Shown here: positions 27,703 to 37,617 of the stretch, piece by piece
Layout of the letters: each line of letters begins with the position of its first letter
Position numbering within the stretch: position 1 is the first letter of the stretch
Assembly: GCF_000355765.4 (NCBI RefSeq)
Contig: NZ_CP021106.3
Location: 2,885,137-2,949,136 of the forward strand
Reading direction: 5' to 3'
From: Nitrosospira lacus
Lineage (GTDB): Bacteria; Pseudomonadota; Gammaproteobacteria; Burkholderiales; Nitrosomonadaceae
DNA length: 64,000 nucleotides
Notes under the pieces: generated by a model
Told to the model about the DNA's origin: nothing
Databases searched by the model: none
The model's input: the letters and a program-made list of their open reading frames with translations, nothing else
Position numbers and translations under genes: made by a program

Positions 27703-28014
27703 TTATTCTGGCACCCTGTAACCCTGCATTGTTGAAGTTATCCAGTAGAAGGCATCGTTTCTGGAAAATCCCTTGCCGAGCATTTCTGGAATTGTCATAC
27801 ACCTTCGATTAACGCCTATCGCTCCTGTGCGGTGTCTATCAAATGCTGTGGAAGAATTGAATAGGTGGCCGCATTTAACGCACTGATTTCTGTCACCACG
27901 AAGCCCTGAGCGGTACTTGTCTCCGTTCTGCCAGCGCCGGGATGTGCAGCGCTCTTTTGCTGTAGCTGCGTCCCAAGCCGTGACCCACTCTGTTTCAGTG
28001 AAAGAATCAACCAT
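27703..28014 (-). CDS. FDXHR-type putative zinc-binding protein
   Basis: 103 aa from ATG 28014, which overlaps the previous stop by 8 bp. The key motif is CVKCGHLFNSSTAFDRHRTG: a CxxC pair then FDRHR and a later Cys (RRCMT). This matches the phage/plasmid family called FDXHR putative zinc-binding. The zinc knuckle suggests nucleic-acid or protein binding. Two upstream residues could start the protein at 28056, but the ribosome-overlap start is preferred. Confidence 0.65.
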   Translation of the reverse strand: MVDSFTETEWVTAWDAATAKERCTSRRWQNGDKYRSGLRGDRNQCVKCGHLFNSSTAFDRHRTGAIGVNRRCMTIPEMLGKGFSRNDAFYWITSTMQGYRVPE

Positions 28015-28291
28015 TTGATTGGCTCCGTACCCACGTAAAGAACATGGCCTCATCAATTAAAAGTCTTTTTCCTATTCTTATTAGCGAGCTTTCGAGGCCG
28101 TTTCCTAGTATTAGCCCATTGCTGCTTTCGCGGCTTCGAGCGTTAAAAATCAGGCTACGTAGAGAGCCGTTTGTGAACGCCTTGTGTTTTTCAGCAAATT
28201 GACGGACGGTAAGTAAAACGGGAGGGCAAAGTTGTTGAAGGGGGTTTACAGATGAATGGTGAACTGATAAACTGCTGTTAACATCGAGCAT
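28007..28291 (-). CDS. Excisionase-like DNA-binding protein
   Basis: 94 aa. TVRQFAEKHKAFTNGSLRSL is a helix-turn-helix near residue 30, and GLESSLIRIGKRLLIDEAMF is the wing and last helix, the pattern of small regulators or excisionases that sit beside integrases in islands. It overlaps the next gene by 8 bp. It lies 330 bp from the integrase stop, and is likely the directionality factor. Confidence 0.65.
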   Translation of the reverse strand: MLDVNSSLSVHHSSVNPLQQLCPPVLLTVRQFAEKHKAFTNGSLRSLIFNARSRESSNGLILGNGLESSLIRIGKRLLIDEAMFFTWVRSQSNG

Positions 28292-28620
28292 TTGTGACCT
28301 TTCTAAAAGTTAGAGACGCAAAAAATAGCGATATGTTGGATATCCCAACCTCGCTACACATACTACCGGAACACACGATTTCGGAATCCATGACCAAAAA
28401 TTACCCGCACAAGAGGTATATTTAGCTAGGATTGATTCCTATCGTTCATGGACACACAAAAATACAGACGCGCAAAAAAATACCTAGGTCTCCCTAAGCA
28501 CCAAGCACTCAGTACCAACAAGTCAAAATAGAATAGCACACCTCAGATGAAAAGTCAATAAAAATCTGATATTTTCTGAATTGTCAAGGGGAAAGTGAAA
28601 TTATTTCTATATTTTCACAT
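28292..28620. other. Gap between integrase end and excisionase-like gene
   Basis: 329 bp, AT-rich. An inverted repeat AGCGA-N3-GTTGG-ATAT-CCCAAC-C-TCGCT lies at about 28328-28355, a plausible operator or hairpin near the promoter of the downstream operon. Nothing else is recognised. Confidence 0.35.
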
Positions 28621-29685
28621 CTATCCGAAAATTTTACTGTTCATTGACTCCACAACTCGCGCTGTGTGCCCCACACTGAAGTGTGCGTAACGCCGTACCA
28701 TCTGCAATGTTTTATGTCCTAGTATCTCAGCTATCTCTGCAAGGCTTGCACCGTTCATAGCAAAGTATGAAGCGGCTGTATGGCGCAAATCGTGAAAGTG
28801 GAAGTTATCTAGCCCCGCCCTTTTCACTGCTGTTTCCCACGGCGAACGTAAATCCATAGGCTTCTGAATCGCCTTATCCTTGGAAGGGAACAGTAATTTG
28901 CTGTCTATCCGGCGAACCTTGCTAAGTTCCTTAATCAAATCCAAAGCGTGGCCTGTTATCGCTACAGGGCGTCGTTCGCCGTTCTTTGTATCGTGAAGTA
29001 CCGCACGGCCTTTGGGCAAGTCCACTACATCCCACGTTAGCCCCATGATTTCGCCTTGTCTCATGCCGGTAGAGAGAGCTAGGACAACTACAGGATAAAG
29101 ATACGGATTACCCGATTCTTTGCATTCTTTCAAAAGGGCTTGGCGCTCTTCATCAGACAGGAAGCGTACGCGCCCCCTCGACTCTCTAGGTTTGGTAACT
29201 TTAAGCATGGGGTTATTCTCTATCCAGCCCCACTCTTTCACGGCTGTAGTAAACGCAACAGATAACGCGGCCATGTAACGGTTAACGGTAGCAGGGGAAC
29301 GGCGCTTGCCATGATGGGTAACACCATTAGCCAGCTTATCACGGTATTTAGCTATCAATGAAGGGGTTACATCAGCAAGGGCATAACAGCCTATTTCCGC
29401 TTTCCACCAGCCAAGCTGTGCCGTTTGCTTTTCCTGGCTCTTTGGCTTGGTTGGAAGCACATCCTTTACATAACGCTCGATCAATTCGGCTAACGTATGG
29501 CGTTTAGCTTCTGAAGTCTTGAAATGGCGGTTATTCCTAATTGCCGACTCGGTATCCTGTGCCCACTTGTTTGCATCGGTCTTACGCTCAAAGGTAGCAG
29601 TCTGCGCCGGGAAACCTTTAATACGCACCTTAGCTCGATAGGACACTTTGCCGTCCTCTTTTACGCGCTTCTCAACGATTGCCAT
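28621..29685 (-). CDS. int: Tyrosine recombinase (phage-type integrase)
   Basis: 354 aa. N-terminal arm-binding domain, a SAM-like core-binding domain (about residues 60-160), then the catalytic domain with R209 (STGMRQGEI), H298-x-x-R301-H302 (HDLRH), H324 (ILGHKTLQ) and nucleophile Tyr333 (RRYAHFS). All active-site residues are present, so it should be able to recombine the 19-bp att core. It lies about 0.8 kb from the intact tRNA, the usual place for an island integrase. Confidence 0.95.
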   Translation of the reverse strand: MAIVEKRVKEDGKVSYRAKVRIKGFPAQTATFERKTDANKWAQDTESAIRNNRHFKTSEAKRHTLAELIERYVKDVLPTKPKSQEKQTAQLGWWKAEIGCYALADVTPSLIAKYRDKLANGVTHHGKRRSPATVNRYMAALSVAFTTAVKEWGWIENNPMLKVTKPRESRGRVRFLSDEERQALLKECKESGNPYLYPVVVLALSTGMRQGEIMGLTWDVVDLPKGRAVLHDTKNGERRPVAITGHALDLIKELSKVRRIDSKLLFPSKDKAIQKPMDLRSPWETAVKRAGLDNFHFHDLRHTAASYFAMNGASLAEIAEILGHKTLQMVRRYAHFSVGHTARVVESMNSKIFG

Positions 29686-29818
29686 ATTCGTTTTCCTTGC
29701 TGTGGTATGGGAAACAGCTTACACAAATACGGTTTAAAAAGCAACATGTGATTATTATTCCCCCGTTTCGTATCTTTATATCATGGATTAACAGGTACTT
29801 ATAAAGTCATTATTAGAT

Positions 29819-29839
29819 GGTGGGACACTAATGGGACAA
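29819..29839 (-). promoter_or_regulatory. Candidate integrase arm site, inverted copy
   Basis: Complement TTGTCCCATTAGTGTCCCACC: the same paired GTCCC motif as the sites at 23500 and 30404, in the other orientation, about 135 bp upstream of the integrase start. A further GGGGCAA direct repeat (about 29844-29860) lies beside it. It may be an arm site or a repressor site for int. Confidence 0.4.
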
Positions 29840-29922
29840 TTACGGGGCAAATATGGGGCAATACTCACGTTAAGGGTAGCAATGCATACGCAATGCGTCA
29901 CCAGTTCGTGCGCGCCGGGTTA

Positions 29923-30144
29923 TTATGGCTCCACTTTAAACGCCTCAATAGCCGTCCAAAATCTGTAGCGGTATTTTCCCTGCCTGCCAGTCATCCGCTT
30001 GCATTTGAAACGCACCAGCCCCAGTACCGGCACCTCAATTACTGTTTCCATAAAATCTTCCTTCCCTTTATTAGCATCCGGCAAGGTCTTCAACGCCTGC
30101 GAAACGTATGGCCCATCTATTTTCCGCAAAATGTTTTCGCTCAT
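29923..30144 (-). CDS. Small hypothetical island protein between int and tRNA
   Basis: 73 aa from ATG 30144 with GAGGA upstream. Basic and compact (SENILRKIDGPYVSQALKTL, METVIEVPVLGLVRFKCKRM, TGRQGKYRYRFWTAIEAF). No family recognised. Its position just upstream of int and its composition suggest a real accessory gene of the element. Confidence 0.5.
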   Translation of the reverse strand: MSENILRKIDGPYVSQALKTLPDANKGKEDFMETVIEVPVLGLVRFKCKRMTGRQGKYRYRFWTAIEAFKVEP

Positions 30145-30403
30145 CAATCACAATCCTCAACTGAAAAAATTAATCTTATCACTGATAAAGAAGACCAATA
30201 ATGTTCCTCACGAAAAGAAAAGAATAACGACTTGTTGCTGAAGATTGCCTCGTAAAAATATTAGTGGCTGAGGGGGCAAAGGCTTTTCCTACAGGGAAAG
30301 GGGGGCGGGGGCTTTGTCGGCAGCTAGGGGTAGCCACTAAGGTATCCATCGGTACGCCGTTGACACACCGTTAACAGACTTTGGGCATGAAAGAGCGACA
30401 GCC

Positions 30404-30426
30404 AAGTGTCCCACCAGTGTCCCACA
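30404..30426 (+). promoter_or_regulatory. Candidate integrase arm-binding site (right)
   Basis: AAGTGTCCCACCAGTGTCCC plus ACA, 21/23 identical with the left site at 23500, starting 96 bp inside the right core. It supports a common attP arrangement for this element. Confidence 0.45.
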
Positions 30427-30433
30427 AAAGAAA

Positions 30434-30466
30434 AGCACCTAGCCGGTAATGCGCTAAGTGCTTGTT
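30434..30466 (-). terminator. tRNA terminator at the right att site
   Basis: On the minus strand AAGCACTTAGC pairs with GCTAGGTGCTT (10 of 11), followed by TTCTTTT, just after the CCA end of the tRNA. It is the counterpart of the terminator at 23304 and shows that each half of the split tRNA region kept a terminator. Confidence 0.75.
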
Positions 30467-30470
30467 TTAA

Positions 30471-30547
<77 letters not shown>

Positions 30548-30582
30548 TATTCAGACACTAAAATGGAACCGCTGAAAGCCGA

Positions 30583-32796
30583 TCAGCCTTCGGTATCCAG
30601 AAAACTGCGCAGGCGCTCGGAACGTGAAGGATGGCGCAATTTGCGTAGCGCCTTGGCTTCTATCTGCCGAATGCGCTCACGGGTCACATCAAATTGTTTT
30701 CCGACCTCCTCCAGCGTGTGATCGGTATTCATTTCGATGCCGAAACGCATGCGCAGTACTTTTGCTTCACGCGGCGTCAGGGAATCCAGTATGTCCTTGG
30801 TGACATCCCGCAGGCTGGCGTAGACCGCGGCGTCCGCCGGCGCCATGGTGGCCGAGTCCTCGATAAAATCACCCAGGTGGGAATCCTCGTCGTCGCCGAT
30901 GGGTGTCTCCATGGAGATCGGCTCCTTGGAAATCTTGAGGATTTTGCGGATTTTCTCTTCCGGCATTTCCATTTTCTGCGCCAGCAGCGCCGGTTCCGGC
31001 TCCTGTCCGGTTTCCTGCAGAATCTGGCGCGAAATGCGATTCATCTTGTTGATGGTTTCGATCATGTGCACCGGAATACGGATGGTGCGCGCCTGATCGG
31101 CGATGGAGCGGGTAATGGCCTGACGAATCCACCAGGTGGCATAAGTCGAAAACTTGTAACCCCGCCGATATTCAAACTTGTCCACCGCTTTCATGAGCCC
31201 GATATTGCCTTCCTGGATGAGGTCAAGGAATTGCAGCCCGCGATTGGTATATTTTTTGGCGATGGAAATCACCAGCCGCAAATTGGCTTCTGTCATCTCG
31301 CGTTTGGCACGGCGCGCCTTGGCCTCGCCGGTGGACATGCGCCGGTTGATTTCCTTGAGGTCTTTGAGCGGAATACCCACGCGCTTCTGCAGCGCCAGCA
31401 GATTCTCCTGCTGTTCGAGGATAGCCGGCTGGTAGCGTCCCAGGGTCTGGCTATACGGCTTGCCCACCGCCAGTTCCTGTGCCACCCAGTCAAAATTGCT
31501 CTCGTTACCTGGAAAGCCTTTGATAAAGTGATTACGCGGCATACCCGCCTTGGTTACACATAGCTCCATGATCTTGCGCTCGTAGCCGCGCATCTCATCC
31601 ACCAGGCCACGCTGAGTGTCGCAGAGCCTCTCCACCATTTTCGCGGAGAAGCGAATGGCCATAAGTTCGGCTGAGATACTCTCCTGTATGTCCTTGTACG
31701 CCTTATTGGTGGAACCCTTTTTTTCCAGCGCTTTCTGCATCTCCACATAGGCCTGCTGAATCACCGCAAAGCGCTCCAGCGCATCATTTTTCAGCTTGAG
31801 TAAATTAGCGCTTGCTATCGCGGCGATATCTTCATCTTCCGTATTTTCCGCACCCAATTCCTGTTCCAGCGTTTCATCGGAGATTTCCTCGCTGACCATT
31901 TCCTGGTCATTCGGGTCCAGCAATCCATCCACCAATTCATCAATACGCATCTCGTCCCGCGCCACCTTGTCGGCGAGATCGAGTATTCCAGCTATGGTGG
32001 TCGGACAGGCGGAAATTGCCTGGATCATATGCTTCAATCCATCCTCGATACGCTTTGCAATTTCGATTTCGCTCTCGCGCGTGAGCAGTTCCACCGAACC
32101 CATTTCCCGCATATACATGCGCACCGGATCGGTGGTACGTCCAAATTCGGAATCCACGGTGGAAAGCGCCGCCTCGGCTTCTTCCACTACGTCCTCATCG
32201 GCTACCGTCGGCGCGGTTTCGGACATCAGCAGTGTTTCCGCGTCGGGCGCCTCATCATAAACAGAAATTCCTACATCATTGATCATGCTGATGATGTTTT
32301 CGATCTGCTCGGCATCCAGCATGTCATCGGGAAGATGATCATTGATCTCGGCATAAGTCAGATAGCCGCGCTCCTTGCCCTGCACGATGAGATTCTTCAA
32401 GCGCATGCGCCGCGCCTCGATGTCTTGTGGCGCGAGCGGGGATTTCTCAACGTCTTTCGCCTGATTCTTGCCTTCCTTTATCGCCTTGGCTCTGGCTATT
32501 TTCGCGGTAAGCAAACTGGGTTCCGTAGCTGCCAGCACCGCTTTTTCGATTTCTGTCACGCGGCCTGATGCTTTAGTGGATAATTTCGCGACGGTCGTAA
32601 TTTTTTCCTCCAACGCTTCCGCACTCGCTTTCACCGGCGATTTTGCCGATTCCGCCTTCGTAATGAACGGGCTTGTTTCCTTTTTTCTCGCCACCTTGAC
32701 TTTGTCGTCCGGACCACCTACGGCTGTGGCTTCTGAGGCTGCACCCTTCGATTTTGCTCTTGCCGCCACCTTGGTTTGCGTTTTCGCTTTTACCAT
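30583..32796 (-). CDS. rpoD: RNA polymerase primary sigma factor RpoD
   Basis: 737 aa. Region 1.1 is preceded by a long Lys/Ala-rich N-terminal extension (about residues 1-120). Region 1.2 shows [11 protein letters not shown], regions 2.1-2.4 the block around [19 protein letters not shown], region 3 the [12 protein letters not shown] stretch, and region 4.2 the helix-turn-helix [20 protein letters not shown]. It is the housekeeping sigma factor and recognises -35/-10 promoters. E. coli RpoD is 613 aa; the extra length is the N-terminal tail. Downstream of dnaG in the rpsU-yqeY-dnaG-rpoD order. Confidence 0.97.
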   Translation of the reverse strand: MVKAKTQTKVAARAKSKGAASEATAVGGPDDKVKVARKKETSPFITKAESAKSPVKASAEALEEKITTVAKLSTKASGRVTEIEKAVLAATEPSLLTAKIARAKAIKEGKNQAKDVEKSPLAPQDIEARRMRLKNLIVQGKERGYLTYAEINDHLPDDMLDAEQIENIISMINDVGISVYDEAPDAETLLMSETAPTVADEDVVEEAEAALSTVDSEFGRTTDPVRMYMREMGSVELLTRESEIEIAKRIEDGLKHMIQAISACPTTIAGILDLADKVARDEMRIDELVDGLLDPNDQEMVSEEISDETLEQELGAENTEDEDIAAIASANLLKLKNDALERFAVIQQAYVEMQKALEKKGSTNKAYKDIQESISAELMAIRFSAKMVERLCDTQRGLVDEMRGYERKIMELCVTKAGMPRNHFIKGFPGNESNFDWVAQELAVGKPYSQTLGRYQPAILEQQENLLALQKRVGIPLKDLKEINRRMSTGEAKARRAKREMTEANLRLVISIAKKYTNRGLQFLDLIQEGNIGLMKAVDKFEYRRGYKFSTYATWWIRQAITRSIADQARTIRIPVHMIETINKMNRISRQILQETGQEPEPALLAQKMEMPEEKIRKILKISKEPISMETPIGDDEDSHLGDFIEDSATMAPADAAVYASLRDVTKDILDSLTPREAKVLRMRFGIEMNTDHTLEEVGKQFDVTRERIRQIEAKALRKLRHPSRSERLRSFLDTEG

Positions 32797-32889
32797 GTCG
32801 ATTCCCAGAAATAATACGTACGGCTGGTTGAGACCTAAAAATTTTTCGATTATATCAAAATTTTGTTAATGCTGTTCGGCTTATCGCTT

Positions 32890-34689
32890 TCAAGGTACCG
32901 CCAATCGCTGAAGTTCCTGCTTCTCCTCGGAGGTAAGCATGCTCAGGGGTTTGTTATGCAGCCTTGTCATGCGTTGTTTACGTTGCATTTCCCGCAAGCG
33001 CGCCAGTGCGCCGGCAAACTCCGCTTCCAGATCGATATTGTTGTCCCACGCAAGCGTTTCGCTCTCGGCCTTTTGCAGCAGCGCACGATGAGGACTATCG
33101 TGAAAATATGTAATGGCTGAAGGTATTGCCGTGTCTTTTCCAAGATGGGGGTGAGTATCGATAAATTCAACCAGTGCCGCCAGCGCTGTCATTTCTTCGG
33201 CATATTCCTGGCTGTCCATGAGCAGTGTTCTATCCAGGTTCCGGACATAGCCAGGATCGTACAACAGTACCTGTATCAGCCAACGGTAGGGCGAGGCAGG
33301 CTGTGGCCGCGGCGCTCTTTTACGAGACGGAGGGGACGAAGAAGCACGCCTGATCTTTAATATATCCTCCAACTCCCTTTGGGTGGCGCCACTGATTTCC
33401 GCCAGCTGCTTTAATAACATCAGCGCCAACCCCGGGGCCGTAACCCGCGCCAGCAGAGGCTTTGTATCCTGCACCAGTTTGGCGCGGCCTTCGCTGGTTG
33501 TCAGGTCGACACGCGCCGACAATTCCCTGAACAAAAAAACGGACAGAGGTAATGCTTGCTTGAGCAATCCCTCAAACGCTTCCTTGCCGAAATTGCGGAC
33601 ATAGCTGTCGGGATCCTCACCCTCGGGCAGAAAGAGAAAACCGATGTTCTTGCCATCCACAAGCTGGGCAAGACTATCCTCCAGTGCGCGCCATGCCGCT
33701 TTCCTGCCCGCCTTATCTCCATCGAAACAAAACACCACATTGTCGGTCTGGCGCAAAAGCTTTTGGATATGAAACGGCGTAGTGGCGGTACCCAGGGCGG
33801 CCACGGCATATTCGATGCCATGCTGCGAAAGCGCCACCACGTCCATATACCCCTCTACCATGACTACCCGCCCTGCTTCGCGAATCGGCCTGCGCGCAGC
33901 GAACAGATTGTAAAGCTCGCGGCCCTTCTGAAATAGAGGCGTTTCGGGAGAATTGAGATATTTGGGCTCCCCCTGTTCCAGCACTCGTCCGCCGAAACCC
34001 ACAATCCTCCCCTTGAGATCAAGAATGGGAAACATGATGCGGTCACGGAACCGGTCATAGTGTTTGCCATCATCGCTCTCGATGATCAGCCCTGCCTCAA
34101 CCAGCAGATTTGTTCGCGCTTTCGCGGCGTAATCAGGAAATGCCGCATCCAGATTTTGCCAGCCGGCCGGAGCATACCCAACGGCAAAACGGGCCGCCGC
34201 CTCCCCCGTCAAACCGCGCTTTTTCAGATAGGCAATGGCGCTTTTTGAATGCTTGAGCTGTTCCCGGTAAAACCGCGCGGCAATATTCATTACCTCAAGC
34301 AAATCCTGGAAAGAACTTTCTGTCCCCTGGGTTTTGTCTGGCGTCGCCGCACTGGACAAAGATCCGGCTTCTCGTGCTGGTCGAAAGGATTCCGATTCCT
34401 GAACAGGAACTTGCATGCCGACGCGTGCCGCGAGTTCGCTTACTGCCTCGACAAAATTCATGCCACCGTATTCCATCATGAAGCCGATGGCGCTACCGTG
34501 TGCACCACAACCAAAACAATGATAAAACTGCTTGGTGGGCGTTACTGTGAATGAAGGCGTTTTTTCGCTGTGAAATGGGCAGCAGGCAGTGTAATTTGTG
34601 CCGGCCTTCCTGAGTGGCACGTCACGTTCGATGACATCTACGATATCTACGCGGTTGAGCAAATCCTGAATGAATGATTGTGAGATCAT
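32890..34689 (-). CDS. dnaG: DNA primase DnaG
   Basis: 599 aa. CHC2 zinc finger at the N-terminus (CCPFHSEKTPSFTVTPTKQF, then HCFGCGAHG), a TOPRIM domain with VVMVEGYMDVVALSQHG and FCFDGDKAGRKAA, and a C-terminal helicase-binding region. It makes RNA primers at the replication fork with DnaB. Normal length. It sits between yqeY and rpoD in the macromolecular-synthesis operon. Confidence 0.97.
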   Translation of the reverse strand: MISQSFIQDLLNRVDIVDVIERDVPLRKAGTNYTACCPFHSEKTPSFTVTPTKQFYHCFGCGAHGSAIGFMMEYGGMNFVEAVSELAARVGMQVPVQESESFRPAREAGSLSSAATPDKTQGTESSFQDLLEVMNIAARFYREQLKHSKSAIAYLKKRGLTGEAAARFAVGYAPAGWQNLDAAFPDYAAKARTNLLVEAGLIIESDDGKHYDRFRDRIMFPILDLKGRIVGFGGRVLEQGEPKYLNSPETPLFQKGRELYNLFAARRPIREAGRVVMVEGYMDVVALSQHGIEYAVAALGTATTPFHIQKLLRQTDNVVFCFDGDKAGRKAAWRALEDSLAQLVDGKNIGFLFLPEGEDPDSYVRNFGKEAFEGLLKQALPLSVFLFRELSARVDLTTSEGRAKLVQDTKPLLARVTAPGLALMLLKQLAEISGATQRELEDILKIRRASSSPPSRKRAPRPQPASPYRWLIQVLLYDPGYVRNLDRTLLMDSQEYAEEMTALAALVEFIDTHPHLGKDTAIPSAITYFHDSPHRALLQKAESETLAWDNNIDLEAEFAGALARLREMQRKQRMTRLHNKPLSMLTSEEKQELQRLAVP

Positions 34690-34864
34690 TTATAGCGGAT
34701 AAACCAATAATATCTCAGACAGGGTACAAATGCTGATCACGCGGTTTCATTATAGGATGTTTTCTGAAAATGCAAGGAAACTTGTTCCCATACTACACAG
34801 CCCAGCCCGCCCAGCCGCAACCATGACGATGCGGCTATCCGCCAATTGACCACACGCCGGAATA

Positions 34865-35311
34865 TCAGCTAAGGAGCTTTGTCCTGACCAGCGCGGATAC
34901 CTTACCCATGTCAGCCCGTCCGGCAAGCTTGGGTTTGAGCGCCGCCATCACACGTCCCATGTCCTGCTGTCCTTTTGCTCCAATAGCCAAAATCGCGTCG
35001 GTTACGGCACTTTCCACTTCGGTGTCGCTTAATGCCGCAGGCATATAAACTCGCAGCACGCTAACTTCGTACTTCTCCGCATCGGCCAGATCATGACGAT
35101 CTGCAGCCTCGTATTGCGTAATGGAATCGTTGCGTTGTTTGAGCATCTTCTCTATCACCGCCACGACCGCGGCATCATCCAGCACAATGCGCTCATCCAC
35201 TTCGCGCTGCTTGATCGCGGCCTGCAGCAACCGGATAGCATCACGCCGCCGGGTATCTCCCGCGCGCATGGCGGCTTTCATATCCTCAGTGATTTGTTGC
35301 TTCAGATTCAC
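34865..35311 (-). CDS. yqeY: GatB/YqeY-domain protein
   Basis: 148 aa. MNLKQQITEDMKAAMRAGDT and the DAIRLLQAAIKQREVDER stretch, then the C-terminal MGRVMAALKPKLAGRADMGK motif, match the YqeY family, a helical domain shared with the tRNA-dependent amidotransferase subunit GatB. As a free protein its role is unclear; it is commonly found between rpsU and dnaG, as here. Confidence 0.9.
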   Translation of the reverse strand: MNLKQQITEDMKAAMRAGDTRRRDAIRLLQAAIKQREVDERIVLDDAAVVAVIEKMLKQRNDSITQYEAADRHDLADAEKYEVSVLRVYMPAALSDTEVESAVTDAILAIGAKGQQDMGRVMAALKPKLAGRADMGKVSALVRTKLLS

Positions 35312-35492
35312 AATGGAGATTATCTGCTTTAGTTATTGCCCCGAAACCGGTCGATTAAATCGCATCACACCACGTATGGCCAGTTAATCATCTGCCCAGC
35401 AAAAACTATGAGTTTTTGAAACTGATATCTCTTTCCGCAATCAATCCGTGACGGCGTGCGAGATTCATGGATGGATTTATGACTAGCTTTAG
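35312..35492. other. Gap between yqeY and rpsU
   Basis: 181 bp with no gene. AAAACT-ATG-AGTTTTT (about 35401-35416) forms a small hairpin. Nothing else is recognised. Confidence 0.3.
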
Positions 35493-35705
35493 CTAATAAA
35501 GTTTCGGTGGGAGTAACTGACTGCGCAGGCGCTTGTAAGTACGCTTAACCGCGGCGGCCAGTTTGCGCTTGCGTTCAGCGGTGGGCTTTTCGTAAAATTC
35601 CCTGGCACGTAATTCAGTGAGCAGACCGGTTTTTTCTATGGTACGCTTGAAACGACGCATGGCGACTTCAAATGGCTCGTTTTCCTTGACTTTAATAGTG
35701 GTCAT
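35493..35705 (-). CDS. rpsU: Ribosomal protein S21 (RpsU)
   Basis: 70 aa from ATG 35705, preceded by AAGGAAGGGG. The sequence ([40 protein letters not shown]) is S21, a basic 30S protein needed for initiation. The open frame upstream to 35897 is not used. It is the first gene of the rpsU-yqeY-dnaG-rpoD group. Confidence 0.96.
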   Translation of the reverse strand: MTTIKVKENEPFEVAMRRFKRTIEKTGLLTELRAREFYEKPTAERKRKLAAAVKRTYKRLRSQLLPPKLY

Positions 35706-35786
35706 GAAGATGGGGTCCCCTTCCTTAATATGTAAATAGTTGGATAAATGGCGTGTATGAATGGTACAACGTGTAGAAAGCTCGCC

Positions 35787-35817
35787 ATTATATAGCAGTA
35801 CGTAATTTTGTTGTAAA
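35787..35817 (-). promoter_or_regulatory. Sigma-70 promoter of rpsU
   Basis: On the minus strand -35 TTTACA (35812-35817), a 17-bp spacer and -10 TATATA (35789-35794). It drives rpsU and the genes behind it. It lies in the 135-bp gap shared with the divergent tsaD. Confidence 0.6.
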
Positions 35818-35840
35818 AGACTAATTTTCTCCAAACTCCA

Positions 35841-36887
35841 TTGCTCGTACTTGGCATTGAAACATCCTGCGACGAAACCGGCATTGCGCTCTATCACACC
35901 AAGCGCGGTCTACTGAGTCACGCGCTTTATTCGCAAACGGAAATGCACGGTGAGTATGGCGGCGTTGTACCGGAACTTGCCTCGCGCGACCATATCCGGC
36001 GCGTATTACCGCTCATCAGACAAACCTTTGCGGCGGCCGGTCTCGATCTGCGGGATCTCGATGCAATCGCCTATACCCGTGGGCCGGGACTGGCCGGAGC
36101 GCTGCTGGTGGGAGCGAGTATTGCCGCTGCCCTAGGCTTTGCGCTGCGGATCCCGGTGCTGGGCATTCATCACCTTGAGGGACATCTCCTGTCTCCGCTT
36201 TTATCCACCCCCGCGCCTGTTTTTCCGTTTGTGGCGCTGCTGGTGTCGGGCGGCCATACCCAATTGATGGAAGTAAGCGGCCTGGGACAATACACGCTAC
36301 TGGGCGAAACGGTGGATGACGCGGCGGGAGAGGCTTTTGACAAGACCGCTAAACTGCTGGGACTGGGTTATCCCGGCGGACCGGCACTGTCCAAACTCGC
36401 CGATGAATTCTCCAGCTCGGGTCAACAGGAGCGCTTCAGACTCCCCCGTCCCATGCTCCACAGCGGCGACCTCAATTTCAGTTTCAGCGGTTTGAAAACC
36501 GCCGTGCTGACCCTGATAAACAAGCACGAAATTACTGAGAAGACCAGGGGAAGCATCGCTCTGGCTTTTCAGGAGGCCGTGGTAGATGTACTGACGGAGA
36601 AATCATTAGCGGCGCTGGCAGAAACCGGTTTGACTCAATTGGTGGTCGCAGGTGGAGTAGGCGCCAACCGTCAATTGCGCAGAAGTCTTTGCCACAACGC
36701 CGAGAAAATAGGCGCCACGGTTTTTTTTCCGGAACTCGAATTTTGCACCGATAACGGTGCCATGATCGCATTCGCGGGGGCAATGCGGTTGCAATCACCA
36801 GGTGCCTTGGATCGGAAGCCGGATGACACCTTTACCATAAAGGCGCGGTGGGATCTGGAAATTCAGGAAATGTCACCGGGGGCTTAA
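35841..36887 (+). CDS. tsaD: tRNA threonylcarbamoyladenosine transferase TsaD
   Basis: 348 aa. Motifs: [14 protein letters not shown], the metal-binding HHLEGH (residues about 111-116), [10 protein letters not shown] and the C-terminal [10 protein letters not shown]. With TsaB, TsaC and TsaE it adds t6A to tRNAs decoding ANN codons. The only in-frame start is TTG 35841 (no ATG upstream in frame), which is unusual but acceptable. Divergent from rpsU. Confidence 0.96.
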   Translation: MLVLGIETSCDETGIALYHTKRGLLSHALYSQTEMHGEYGGVVPELASRDHIRRVLPLIRQTFAAAGLDLRDLDAIAYTRGPGLAGALLVGASIAAALGFALRIPVLGIHHLEGHLLSPLLSTPAPVFPFVALLVSGGHTQLMEVSGLGQYTLLGETVDDAAGEAFDKTAKLLGLGYPGGPALSKLADEFSSSGQQERFRLPRPMLHSGDLNFSFSGLKTAVLTLINKHEITEKTRGSIALAFQEAVVDVLTEKSLAALAETGLTQLVVAGGVGANRQLRRSLCHNAEKIGATVFFPELEFCTDNGAMIAFAGAMRLQSPGALDRKPDDTFTIKARWDLEIQEMSPGA

Positions 36888-36900
36888 ACCGGACGTGTGG

Positions 36901-37509
36901 TCAAGGCATGCTGCGCTTGCCGATACGTGTTTCCTTGCCCGCCAGCAAGCTGGCGATATTCGATTTGTGCCGCCAGATGATTACCAGGGACATGACAAGA
37001 ACGGCGAGAGCACTTGCTTTGAAGCCAAGAAAAAATAGCGCATAAATTGGCGCAAGCCCCGCCGCCGCCAAGGCGGCCAGCGACGACATGCGCCAGATTG
37101 CCGCGACCAGAATCCAGATGGCAATGGCCAATAACCCCATCCATGGATTGAGTCCCAGTAACACGCCAACGGCCGTCGCCACGCCTTTCCCCCCCTTGAA
37201 GCGTAGAAATATAGGGAATATATGGCCCAGGAATACCGCCAATGCTACCGCGGCGATCGCCGTATCGTCCCCATCCAGGGCAGGTATGAAATGCTGCGCC
37301 AAAACCACCGCTACCCAGCCTTTACCGGCATCGCCCAGCAGCGTGAATACCGCAGCTGCTTTCTTTCCGCTGCGCAGTACATTGGTTGCTCCGGGATTCT
37401 TTGAACCATACATGCGGGGGTCGGGCAACCGGAACACCCGGCTCGCCAACACTCCAAAGGAAATGGACCCAAGCAAATAACCCAGCAGTATGAGAACCGT
37501 CAACATCAT
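36901..37509 (-). CDS. plsY: Acyl-phosphate glycerol-3-phosphate acyltransferase PlsY
   Basis: 202 aa from ATG 37509, where homology starts (MMLTVLILLGYLLGSISFGV). Five or so membrane segments and the three conserved loops: GSKNPGATNVLR, the glycine-rich FKGGKGVAT and LGHIFPIFLRF. PlsY acylates glycerol-3-phosphate with acyl phosphate, the first step of phospholipid synthesis. The long open frame upstream (to 37791) is not coding because folB lies there on the opposite strand. Confidence 0.93.
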   Translation of the reverse strand: MMLTVLILLGYLLGSISFGVLASRVFRLPDPRMYGSKNPGATNVLRSGKKAAAVFTLLGDAGKGWVAVVLAQHFIPALDGDDTAIAAVALAVFLGHIFPIFLRFKGGKGVATAVGVLLGLNPWMGLLAIAIWILVAAIWRMSSLAALAAAGLAPIYALFFLGFKASALAVLVMSLVIIWRHKSNIASLLAGKETRIGKRSMP

Positions 37510-37617
37510 GTTATTCGCACCATTGTTGCAAATAGAATAAAATCCCCCGCTGATTTTACGTGAAAAATCAGCTGCCACGACATATCCCGGAAACGCTTTA
37601 ATTCCGAAGGAACCATA

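Noticed and set aside
30694-31563. Plus-strand frame opposite rpoD
   Set aside because: Antisense to the most conserved part of rpoD; length comes from codon bias.
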